Shown here: positions 1 to 6,008 of the stretch, one piece after another | How positions within the stretch are numbered: the stretch's first letter is position 1 | How the letters are laid out: each line of letters opens with the position of its first letter | Assembly (NCBI GenBank): GCA_029262715.1 | Contig: JAJCYX010000421.1 | Span: forward strand, 1 to 6,625 | Length of the DNA stretch: 6,625 nt | Origin: Chloroflexota bacterium | GTDB taxonomy: Bacteria; Chloroflexota; Dehalococcoidia; Lucifugimonadales; Lucifugimonadaceae | Direction of reading: 5' to 3' | Notes under the pieces: model-generated | Seen by the model: the letters and a program-made list of their open reading frames with translations, nothing else | What the model was told of the DNA's origin: nothing | Database searches by the model: none | Translations under genes and position numbers: made by a program

Positions 1-91
1 GATCGGTGACAGATATACGCAAGTCGCGCATCGGCCTGCCGAGCTTGTCGGTGATAGCGGATGGCTCTTTTGTGGCGGAACGCTGGCTCAA
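1..91 (-). CDS. moaA: GTP 3',8-cyclase MoaA, N-terminal fragment cut by the window edge
   Basis: Reading the - strand from 91 to the left edge gives 30 codons ending in ITDKLGRPMRDLRISVTD. This matches the start of MoaA, where a (L/I)xDxfGRxxxxLRiSvTDRCN segment leads into the radical-SAM CxxxCxxC iron-sulfur motif. The last base in the window (C on this strand) fits the expected arginine codon, and the cysteine motif lies outside. In the family, MoaA with MoaC converts GTP to cyclic pyranopterin monophosphate, the first step of molybdenum cofactor synthesis, in the cytoplasm. The frame opens after a TAA at 149-151, and the only usual start codon before the conserved part is TTG at 91-89. An AGGT at 102-99 sits 8 bases upstream as a plausible ribosome binding site. 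The identity rests on about 18 conserved residues. The gene points the same way as rdgB but is 378 bases away, so co-transcription is uncertain. Confidence 0.8.
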   Translation of the reverse strand, partial: MSQRSATKEPSAITDKLGRPMRDLRISVTD

Positions 92-182
92 TAGGTGTAC
101 CTGTGTGGCGTTTTTACTCTGGCCTAATTCGCTGTGGCATAAACCAGTTTAACTCCGAGTGATGGCTCAGTGAGCTTGAGAT

Positions 183-213
183 GCGGCAAGCCGCGGCGGC
201 AGTGCCGCGTTTT
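183..213. other. Two overlapping GC-rich hairpins with a T run
   Basis: GCGGC (183-187) pairs with GCCGC (190-194) over a very tight 2-base loop. CGCGGC (192-197) pairs with GCCGCG (204-209) over a 6-base loop and is followed by TTTT (210-213). The two stems share bases 192-194, so they exclude each other. On the + strand the second stem plus T run resembles a short Rho-independent terminator, but no + strand gene lies upstream of it here. On the - strand it sits about 100 bases before the moaA start and could be part of the moaA leader. Its function is unknown. Confidence 0.35.
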
Positions 214-263
214 CCGATGTGTCACAGGCTTATGTCAATTGAAAAAGTGGTTGTGCCACCCTT

Positions 264-357
264 CGTCACGAGTGGCGGGTACCCGCTTGCGGGTCCAGGG
301 ATCTGAGCGAGTCAGCAAGGTGTCTCCAGGAGATTCTGAATCAAGTTCAGAATGACG
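264..357. repeat. Palindromic intergenic repeat-like element
   Basis: The element is bounded by CGTCA (264-268) and TGACG (353-357), which are inverted copies. Inside are a perfect 12-base palindrome GCGGGTACCCGC (275-286), whose right half also pairs with GCGGGT at 289-294, and a perfect 8-bp stem ATTCTGAA/TTCAGAAT (333-340 and 346-353) with a 5-base loop. Two degenerate direct copies are visible: TCCAGGGATCTGA (294-306) and TCCAGGAGATTCTGA (325-339), each followed by TCAG. This architecture resembles the short palindromic elements scattered between genes in many bacteria (REP- or MITE-like families). Only one copy is present in this window, so the dispersed nature is inferred. Confidence 0.5.
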
Positions 358-428
358 GATACGCCATCACGACATGCCCCGGCATTAGCAACAAGGCTCG
401 TCTCAGAGTTTGCCCCACCCACCAGGTC

Positions 429-454
429 CCTCGTTCTGACTCGGGCCGAAGAGG
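429..454 (-). terminator. Weak hairpin after rdgB stop, possible 3' end signal
   Basis: CCTC-G-TTC (429-436) pairs with GAAGAGG (448-454), a 7-bp stem with one bulged G and an 11-base loop. It begins about 16 bases past the rdgB stop codon on the - strand. No T run follows on that strand, so it is not a classic intrinsic terminator. It might protect the mRNA 3' end or act with Rho. This is a low-confidence structural call. Confidence 0.2.
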
Positions 455-469
455 TGCGTCCACCACCGG

Positions 470-1102
470 CTACCCGTTTACCCACCTCTTGATGTGCGGC
501 AACATCTTTTTCATTGCTGCGCCGCGGTGGCTTACTGCGTCTTTCTGCTCGCCGCTTAACTCGCCCGTGGTTTTTGCCAGCGACGCGAGCCAGAAGACCG
601 GGTCATAGCCGAAGCCGCCTTCGCCGATCGGCTGATGTGCGATCGCCCCTTCTACTGCTCCCTCTTCTGTAGTAACAGAAACTGGTGGACCATCTACCTG
701 ACCGGGAGCCGCAAGCGCCAACACCGCTCTGAACCTTGCCGTTCGGTTCCAGCCTCTTACGTCTTTTAGCTCATCGAGCAGTTTTGTCACTCGGTCCTGG
801 TCGCTCAAGCCGGGGCCACCGTAGCGCGCGGACTGCACACCGGGACGGCCATCCAGCACGTCTACCTCAAGCCCTGAATCATCGGCCAGTACCGTCTCTC
901 CGACCAGTCTCGCGTAGCCTTCTGCTTTGAGCCTCGCGTTCTCCTCGAACGTCGCACCTGTCTCCTCGATCTCCTCGCTCACACCCGTTTCGTCGAGGCC
1001 TATCAGCTCAATATCTAGCTCCAGGCTGGGAGATTCCAGAAGTCTCTTGAATTCCCGGATCTTTCCGGCATTTCGTGTCGCCAGCACCAATCGTTTACGC
1101 AT
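470..1102 (-). CDS. rdgB: Non-canonical purine NTP pyrophosphatase (RdgB/HAM1, XTP/dITP diphosphatase)
   Basis: The 210-residue product is the house-cleaning enzyme that, in this family, hydrolyses dITP, XTP and ITP to the monophosphates and pyrophosphate, keeping deaminated purines out of nucleic acids in the cytoplasm. Family motifs appear in order: ATRNAGKIREF near residues 8-18 (substrate binding), TFEENARLKA at 51-60, ADDSGLEVD at 73-81 with the expected catalytic Asp75, RPGVQSARYGG at 86-96, FGYDPVF at 164-170 and SHRGAAMKKM at 191-200. Length is normal for the family (about 190-210). The frame is open for 50 more codons upstream, but the ATG at 1102 directly precedes the conserved MRKRLVLATRN start, so I chose it. 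No strong ribosome binding site is visible. The gene is divergent from coxB with 211 bases between them. It stands alone in this window, and nothing suggests a functional link to the oxidase. Confidence 0.96.
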   Translation of the reverse strand: MRKRLVLATRNAGKIREFKRLLESPSLELDIELIGLDETGVSEEIEETGATFEENARLKAEGYARLVGETVLADDSGLEVDVLDGRPGVQSARYGGPGLSDQDRVTKLLDELKDVRGWNRTARFRAVLALAAPGQVDGPPVSVTTEEGAVEGAIAHQPIGEGGFGYDPVFWLASLAKTTGELSGEQKDAVSHRGAAMKKMLPHIKRWVNG

Positions 1103-1313
1103 TTCGTTTTCAGGCCCCGCTTTGTCAGTGGCAATCGCCTCGGCTCGGCACAGATTTGACCTCTCAGAAGAGGATGTGAACGCACACATTACCCGTTGCG
1201 TCTGAGTCGGCCAGAGTGCTATGCTCACCGGCGCTTGAGAAAAAGTGCACAAACCGAATTGTGCGACCGCAGGCTACCAGTAGTACGACTAAAACAGGCC
1301 GTTCGCAGACTCG
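1103..1313. promoter_or_regulatory. Divergent promoter region between rdgB and coxB
   Basis: This 211-base spacer must carry the start signals for both rdgB (leftward) and the oxidase operon (rightward). On the + strand the best pairs I can see are weak: TTGCGT (1196-1201) and TATGCT (1220-1225) spaced 18 bases, or TTGAGA (1235-1240) and AATTGT (1257-1262) spaced 16. An inverted repeat at 1247-1264 overlaps the second pair. No clear ribosome binding site precedes the coxB ATG. No convincing - strand promoter was found by eye. The assignment as regulatory rests mainly on gene orientation. Confidence 0.45.
1247..1264. promoter_or_regulatory. Inverted repeat, operator-like
   Basis: GCACAA (1247-1252) and TTGTGC (1259-1264) are perfect inverted copies separated by 6 bases. 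The site lies 49 bases before the coxB start, inside the divergent spacer, and overlaps a weak -35/-10 candidate. The size and spacing fit a dimeric regulator site, but a 6-bp dyad can occur by chance and no regulator gene is in the window. Confidence 0.3.
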
Positions 1314-2774
1314 ATGCTTTCCAATCTCCTGCCACGATTACCGCGACGAAAACTTCTTCTATTTCTTGTCCCTGCGGCCGCAGCCTTCATTGCGGGCTGC
1401 TCGACGGGAAATCCTCAAGACACCTTCGACACTGCAGGTCCTGTAGCTGACGATCAGGCCGCACTTTTCAAGTTTATTTTCTGGATCGCGCTTGTCGTAT
1501 TTGTGATCGTTGAATTCGGGATCATCTGGATCACGCTCAAGTACCGCAGGCGCAGCGATTCCGATCCGATGCCTGTTCAGACTCACGGCAACACCAAGCT
1601 TGAGCTGACTTGGACATTTATCCCAACCCTGATCATCATCGCCATCGCTATCCCCACGGTAATAAGCATCTGGGATCTTTCCGACCCACCTGCTGGCGAG
1701 TCTGTGATGACTATTGAGGCTGTCGGGCACCAGTGGTGGTTTGAGTTCAAGTATCCGGAAGAAGAGATCGTTACCGCCAACGAGTTGCGGGTTCCAGTTG
1801 GTCAGAACGTGGTTGTGAAGCTGTCTTCACAGGATGTTATTCACTCGTTCTGGGTGCCGAAGCTGTTTGGCAAGGTTGACATGATTCCGATACGGGAAAA
1901 TGAGTTGTGGTTCCGTGCGGACGAGCCAGGAGAATTCTTCGGGCAGTGCGCCGAGTTCTGCGGCATTGCACACGCTCTAATGCGTTTCCGCGTGATTGCG
2001 GAGCCTGTAGAGGATTACAACGCATGGGTTGCCGGTATGCGAAAACCACCGGTTGCTGTTTCTGGCGGCGCTGCGAACGGCCAGACGCTTTTCGCCGCCA
2101 ACTGCAGCTCTTGCCACAGCATTGACAGCTACCAGGCAGGTGCGTTCGACAGGGAAGAGGCTCTGCAGGACGGCCGCTGGCAGGGATGGCTGGCAGATAT
2201 CGAAGACGCCCGCATCGTCTCTGCACCGAATTTGACTCACTTCGGCACACGACTGACGTTTGCCGCGGGTATTCGTGACCTTGACAGGGCAACACTTATT
2301 GATTGGATCGATGACCCGAGCAGCATCAAGCCGGGCACTCGGATGCAGGAACACGCTGCGGTTTACCAGACCAGTGACGGCACAGCGAACCTACGAGATT
2401 CTGAGATCGCTGATATTGCTGACTACCTGCTAGCACTTGTTCCAGGTGATGCGGATATAGCACCGACAGCCACACCTGCCAATGGCGGCGGTGGCGGCGA
2501 TCCTGTTGCGTTTGGGCAGGCGACATTCGCTGCTAATTGTTCTGCATGCCACAACACAACTTCTGCCACACTGGTGGGGCCGGGGCTGGCAGGCATCGCG
2601 GACCGAGCCGGATCACAGGTTCCAGGACTGAGCGCGGACGACTACATCAGGCAATCGATCAATGAACCAACTGCATTTGTCGTGGACGGCTTTGGGCCAG
2701 TCATGCCGGGCTTTCCGCAGTTTGGCGATGACGAAGTCGACGGCCTTATCGCGTACCTAAAGACGCTCAACTAG
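1314..2774 (+). CDS. coxB: Cytochrome c oxidase subunit II fused to two cytochrome c domains (lipoprotein)
   Basis: The 486-residue protein is the electron-entry subunit of an A-type oxidase. It starts with a basic, hydrophobic signal peptide and a lipobox FIAGC, so Cys29 is probably lipidated outside the membrane. Two transmembrane segments follow (about 52-75 and 100-120). The cupredoxin domain has GHQWWFEF (138-145) and all CuA ligands: His177, Cys212, Cys216, His220 and Met223, with Glu214 between the cysteines. Two heme c domains follow. The first has CSSCH (264-268), APNLTHFG (304-311) and a likely Met344 ligand in KPGTRMQ. The second has CSACH (409-413) and likely Met464 in GPVMPG. A Thr/Pro/Gly-rich linker (about 384-395) separates them. 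Ordinary subunit II is about 250-300 residues and caa3 versions add one heme c domain, so two is unusual. About 30 extra residues sit between the first heme motif and PNLTHFG. The ATG at 1314 gives a good signal peptide, though no strong ribosome binding site is seen. The coxA start is 11 bases after the stop. Confidence 0.96.
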   Translation: MLSNLLPRLPRRKLLLFLVPAAAAFIAGCSTGNPQDTFDTAGPVADDQAALFKFIFWIALVVFVIVEFGIIWITLKYRRRSDSDPMPVQTHGNTKLELTWTFIPTLIIIAIAIPTVISIWDLSDPPAGESVMTIEAVGHQWWFEFKYPEEEIVTANELRVPVGQNVVVKLSSQDVIHSFWVPKLFGKVDMIPIRENELWFRADEPGEFFGQCAEFCGIAHALMRFRVIAEPVEDYNAWVAGMRKPPVAVSGGAANGQTLFAANCSSCHSIDSYQAGAFDREEALQDGRWQGWLADIEDARIVSAPNLTHFGTRLTFAAGIRDLDRATLIDWIDDPSSIKPGTRMQEHAAVYQTSDGTANLRDSEIADIADYLLALVPGDADIAPTATPANGGGGGDPVAFGQATFAANCSACHNTTSATLVGPGLAGIADRAGSQVPGLSADDYIRQSINEPTAFVVDGFGPVMPGFPQFGDDEVDGLIAYLKTLN

Positions 2775-2775
2775 C

Positions 2776-2780
2776 GGAGA
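2776..2780 (+). promoter_or_regulatory. Ribosome binding site supporting the GTG start of coxA
   Basis: GGAGA lies between the coxB stop and coxA, 5 bases before the GTG at 2786. The alternative in-frame ATG at 2801 would be 20 bases away, so the site favours the GTG start. The short spacing also suggests translational coupling with coxB. Confidence 0.6.
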
Positions 2781-2785
2781 CACTA

Positions 2786-4681
2786 GTGACCTCAACGACG
2801 ATGAGCATACCGCGGATATTTGACCGGCCAAAGAGCACCAGCGGCATTTGGAGTTGGTTAGGCACGGTCGATCACAAGCGTATCGGCACGTTGTACGGCA
2901 TCACGGCATTCCTGTGGTTCCTCGTCGGTGGTATCGAAGCTCTTATGATTCGCGCTCAGCTAGCCAGAGCTGACAGCGATCTGATCTCGCCTGAAACGTT
3001 TAACCAGCTGTTCACCATGCATGGCACAACGATGGTGTTCCTGGTTGTCATGCCGATGAGCGCGGCGTTTTTCAACTGGCTGATACCTCTGCAGATTGGG
3101 GCGCGTGACGTTGCGTTCCCACGCATGAACGCTCTCAGCTTCTGGCTGTTCCTGTTCGGTGGCCTGCTGATAAACGTCGGATGGTTCACGGGTGACTCAC
3201 CAAACGGCGGTTGGTTCGGCTACGCACCAAACTCCGGCATCACATTTAACAGCGGCTCTGGAATGACCTTCTGGGCAATTGGCCTCAGCATCCTTGGTGT
3301 CGCATCCATCGCCGCAGGTCTGAACTTCATCGTCACCATCTTCAACATGCGTGCGCCAGGCATGACTCTGTTCAAGATGCCGGTGTTCACATGGATGACG
3401 CTCATCACATCTGTACTGCTGGTGCTCGCAATTCCAGTCATCGGTGTTGCACTGATCCAGATCGGCACGGACCGTCTGTACGGCACCAACTTCTACAACT
3501 CGATAAACGGTGGCGACCCGGTTTTGTGGCAGCACATGTTCTGGCTGTTCGGGCACCCTGAGGTCTACATCCTCATCCTGCCGGCTATGGGCATTGTGTC
3601 TGAAGTGCTACCGACGTTCTCTCGTAAACCGCTCTTTGGATACCCATTCATTGTCTTTTCGGGAATAGGCATAGCGTTCCTTGGCTGGTTCGTGTGGGCA
3701 CACCACATGTTCACAGTCGGTCTCGGCCCCGCAGCAACATCAGCGTTCGCTATCTCAACGATGGCAATTGCGATTCCGACTGGAATCAAGATCCTTAACT
3801 GGATGGCAACGATGGTCCGCGGGTCTATCAAGATAAACACGCCGATGCTGTTCTCTATCTCGTTCATCGCCATGTTCACCATTGGTGGCCTGAGTGGCGT
3901 TATGCACGCTGCTGCACCGAGCGATGCTCAGCAGCAGGACACTTACTTCGTAGTAGCTCACTTCCACTACGTGCTGTTCGGCGGTGCGTTGATGGCGATC
4001 TTCAGCGGGATCTACTACTGGTGGCCGAAGATGACCGGCTACATGCTTAACGACAAGCAGGGCCTTGTCGTCTGGTTCTTGATGCTGCTCGGATTCAACC
4101 TGCAGTTCGCACCCATGCACTGGCTTGGTCTCGACGGCATGCCTCGCCGAATCTTCACCTACTCATCAGAACAGGGTTGGGAGGGCCTGAACGCTCTCGC
4201 TTCTACTGGCGGACTGATCCTGGCGATCGGTATTCTCACCTTCCTTTTCAATGTCTGGTACAGCAAACGCAACAAGGTGATGGCGGGCAACGACCCGTGG
4301 GATGCTCGGACGCTAGAGTGGTCCATTCCGTCTCCTCCGCCTCACTACAACTTCGAGCAGATTCCTGAGGTGGAGTACCGAGACGACTTCTGGTACCAGA
4401 AGTACCCTGAACTGCTGGAGCACGAAGATGGCCATGTGCCCGCTCCTGCGGGAGCGCAGGATGACGACGAAGCCGCACACGATGAACACGGCGGCCACGG
4501 CATTCACCTGCCTGATATGTCTTACTACCCGATCATGGCGGCAGCCGGAGTAGCGATTGGCATGGGCGGGCTGATGGCCGGCTACTGGGTTATCGTTGTC
4601 GGCGGCATACTCGGAATGTGGGGAATAATCGGCTGGTCGCTGGAGCCGGTAAACGATCCTGAGCCCGATGTAGAGCACTGA
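2786..4681 (+). CDS. coxA: Cytochrome c oxidase subunit I, with C-terminal membrane extension
   Basis: The 631-residue, multi-pass membrane protein is the catalytic subunit of a heme-copper oxidase that reduces oxygen to water and pumps protons. Heme a ligands are His79 (MHGTTM) and His394. Heme a3 is held by His392 (AHFHYV). CuB ligands are His257, with the cross-linking Tyr261 in GHPEVY, and His306/His307 in WAHH. D-channel residues Asp108 (ARDVAFPR), Asn115 and Glu259, and K-channel Thr332 and Lys335 (PTGIKIL), are present. These mark the A1 subfamily. The Mg-site His of the mitochondrial enzyme (the residue before DTYF) is Gln384. The usual core ends near 525. After it come an acidic, His-rich linker (about 546-575) and two more hydrophobic segments (about 580-600 and 602-618). 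GTG is preferred over the ATG at 2801 because of the GGAGA site. Subunit III follows after 59 bases. Confidence 0.98.
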   Translation: MTSTTMSIPRIFDRPKSTSGIWSWLGTVDHKRIGTLYGITAFLWFLVGGIEALMIRAQLARADSDLISPETFNQLFTMHGTTMVFLVVMPMSAAFFNWLIPLQIGARDVAFPRMNALSFWLFLFGGLLINVGWFTGDSPNGGWFGYAPNSGITFNSGSGMTFWAIGLSILGVASIAAGLNFIVTIFNMRAPGMTLFKMPVFTWMTLITSVLLVLAIPVIGVALIQIGTDRLYGTNFYNSINGGDPVLWQHMFWLFGHPEVYILILPAMGIVSEVLPTFSRKPLFGYPFIVFSGIGIAFLGWFVWAHHMFTVGLGPAATSAFAISTMAIAIPTGIKILNWMATMVRGSIKINTPMLFSISFIAMFTIGGLSGVMHAAAPSDAQQQDTYFVVAHFHYVLFGGALMAIFSGIYYWWPKMTGYMLNDKQGLVVWFLMLLGFNLQFAPMHWLGLDGMPRRIFTYSSEQGWEGLNALASTGGLILAIGILTFLFNVWYSKRNKVMAGNDPWDARTLEWSIPSPPPHYNFEQIPEVEYRDDFWYQKYPELLEHEDGHVPAPAGAQDDDEAAHDEHGGHGIHLPDMSYYPIMAAAGVAIGMGGLMAGYWVIVVGGILGMWGIIGWSLEPVNDPEPDVEH

Positions 4682-4740
4682 GGATTTCGAGAGAACAGGG
4701 ATTTTAGCGACTTAAGGTTTGATCGACTGGAACGGGAAAC

Positions 4741-5403
4741 TTGGCTCAGCAGGCAATAACTGAATATCACGCAGAGGCCCAGGACACGACGTACAACACG
4801 TCGACCGGTCTCAGCAACCGAAAGCTTCTGATGTGGGCGTTCCTCGCATCGGATGTGATGTTCTTTGGCACGTTCATCGCCACTTACCTCGTCTACCGAA
4901 ATCGCAGCCTTGTCGGCCCTTACCCTGAGAACGTTCTGGATATCCCGATCACTACGATCTCGACATTCGTGCTGCTCATGTCCAGTCTTGCCATGGTGCT
5001 GGCTCTGCATTACGTCCGGGAAGGTGCAAAAGGGCCGGGGCGTTTCTGGATTGCAATGACTGCATTCCTCGGTTTAGTGTTCATAATCTTCCAGGTAGTC
5101 GAATTCTCGACGTTCGTAAATGAGGGTCTGACTCCCCGTACGAACTTATTTGGGACAACATTCTTCATATTGACCGGATTCCATGGAGCTCACGTAACGA
5201 TTGGTGTGATGTGGCTGCTGATGCTGCTGTACGGCAGCTTCAAGGGCACACTGCGCAGTGACAATTCGCTCGACCTTGAGATCGCCGGCCTCTACTGGCA
5301 CTTTGTCGATATCGTCTGGATCGTGATCTTTACCGTCGTATATCTCGTGACGGCGAACGATGGCGCACCACCCGGGGCACCTCCGTTCATTCATGGCGGA
5401 TAG
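4741..5403 (+). CDS. coxC: Cytochrome c oxidase subunit III
   Basis: The 220-residue membrane protein fits the short bacterial form of subunit III, with five predicted transmembrane segments (about 30-51, 70-91, 103-122, 137-163, 184-204) instead of the seven of the mitochondrial form. Family signatures are LASDVMFFG (35-43), FQVVEF (117-122), GFHGAHVTIGV (146-156) and YWHFVDIVWIVIF (185-197). In the family it stabilises subunit I and helps sustain proton uptake. The glutamate usual in the SEVMFF motif is Asp38 here. The start is TTG at 4741. The frame has a TGA at 4720-4722 with no ATG or GTG after it, and the next ATG (residue 31) would remove part of the first membrane segment. GGA at 4729-4731 is 9 bases upstream and may serve as ribosome binding site. 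It lies in the same run as coxA and coxD, with 34 bases to the latter. Confidence 0.96.
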   Translation: MAQQAITEYHAEAQDTTYNTSTGLSNRKLLMWAFLASDVMFFGTFIATYLVYRNRSLVGPYPENVLDIPITTISTFVLLMSSLAMVLALHYVREGAKGPGRFWIAMTAFLGLVFIIFQVVEFSTFVNEGLTPRTNLFGTTFFILTGFHGAHVTIGVMWLLMLLYGSFKGTLRSDNSLDLEIAGLYWHFVDIVWIVIFTVVYLVTANDGAPPGAPPFIHGG

Positions 5404-5437
5404 TCGCGGCGGATAAGCCCGTAGAAGCAATTTACGT

Positions 5438-5881
5438 ATGCCAGAAGACAATCAAACTAAAAAGCTGCTAACGCACGATGGCAACGGGTGGTGGGACCTC
5501 CCGAGGACTCATCAGGAACAGAAGGACCCTCCGCGCGAGGGCCCTATCGGTGACCCCTGGTTTAAGCAGGCGTGGGATTTCGTGACTTACGCCGGTGTTT
5601 CGCACGCTTCGGTGCGTGGCTACCTTTTCATTGCGGTCATTCTTTCGATCTTCACCTTCCTGGAATGGCGGCTCTTTTCGATTGAAGCGTTCGGCGATTC
5701 GGGTCGAAACGCCATCATGCTTGCGATGTCAGCGGTCAAATTCACGATGGTCGTTGCGTTCTTCATGCACCTGCGATTCGAGCGCAAGTACTACTCGTTC
5801 ATATTTGGCGCTGCAATGGCTCTCGGTATAGGCGTTTTCCTGGCTCTTTTGTTGCTCCAGAGACATCACGGCGTCGGCTAA
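5438..5881 (+). CDS. coxD: Cytochrome c oxidase subunit IV family protein (prokaryotic type)
   Basis: The 147-residue protein has a polar N-terminal region of about 58 residues rich in charged residues and Pro/Gly, then three hydrophobic segments (about 61-80, 91-111, 117-140). The middle one ends in AVKFTMVVAFFMHLRFERK, the hallmark of the bacterial subunit IV family (COX4_pro, also called CtaF/CoxD). The role is accessory: in known oxidases it packs against the core and aids stability. The soluble N-terminal part is longer than in the usual protein of about 100 residues. The ATG at 5438 is 34 bases after coxC, without a clear ribosome binding site. Position as fourth gene of the oxidase run agrees with the family. 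The symbol follows common usage and could equally be ctaF. Confidence 0.88.
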   Translation: MPEDNQTKKLLTHDGNGWWDLPRTHQEQKDPPREGPIGDPWFKQAWDFVTYAGVSHASVRGYLFIAVILSIFTFLEWRLFSIEAFGDSGRNAIMLAMSAVKFTMVVAFFMHLRFERKYYSFIFGAAMALGIGVFLALLLLQRHHGVG

Positions 5882-6008
5882 AGCCGTTTGGCGTTCGGCG
5901 TTCGGCTAGTTCAGCCACATCGGCCATCTTTCATCTGCACTATCCAGTAGCACGATTGCAACTGGCACGACGACGATCTGCCCGGCACGGCGGATTCGGT
6001 GAAGAAAC

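Larger units (their letters stand above)
92..469. other. Intergenic region between moaA and rdgB, no convincing gene
   Basis: This 378-base stretch lies upstream of moaA and downstream of rdgB, both on the - strand. No reading frame in it resembles a known protein. The one short open frame on the + strand (170-355) runs through palindromic repeat sequence and looks spurious. The region should contain the moaA promoter. The only -35-like hexamer seen on that strand (TTGACA, 238-233) lacks a credible -10 partner. It also holds GC-rich hairpins (183-213), a palindromic repeat element (264-357) and a weak hairpin just after the rdgB stop (429-454). No tRNA or recognised riboswitch was seen. Confidence 0.6.

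Noticed and set aside
3..152. Open stretch on the + strand from the left edge to a TAA at 150-152, possible gene tail
   Set aside because: Its first third is antisense to the well-matched MoaA N-terminus and its translation resembles no family I know.
233..238. TTGACA on the - strand as a -35 box for moaA
   Set aside because: No sequence resembling TATAAT lies 16-18 bases downstream on that strand.
170..355. A 61-codon open frame on the + strand in the moaA-rdgB spacer
   Set aside because: It runs straight through the palindromic repeat, is rich in Arg, Ser and Cys with no recognisable domain, and lacks a clear ribosome binding site.
1156..1161. TTGACC on the + strand as a -35 box for coxB
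   Set aside because: It is a good -35 match but has no acceptable -10 at normal spacing.
1103..1252. 50-codon upstream extension of rdgB
   Set aside because: The added residues have no resemblance to the family, and the ATG at 1102 aligns exactly with the usual N-terminus; the extension would also fill most of the divergent promoter region.
1359..1730. 123-codon - strand open frame inside coxB, and similar long antisense frames inside coxA
   Set aside because: They overlap strongly conserved oxidase coding sequence on the other strand and are low-complexity or Arg/His-rich shadows without domains.
5875..5889. CGGC-TAAA-GCCG hairpin followed by TTT overlapping the coxD stop, as a terminator
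   Set aside because: A 4-bp stem with only three T residues is too weak, and ctaG downstream is probably functionally part of the same cluster.
5890..5906. Tandem heptamer GGCGTTC x2 plus GGC after coxD
   Set aside because: Two copies of 7 bases are too little to call a functional repeat; it may be simple slippage.
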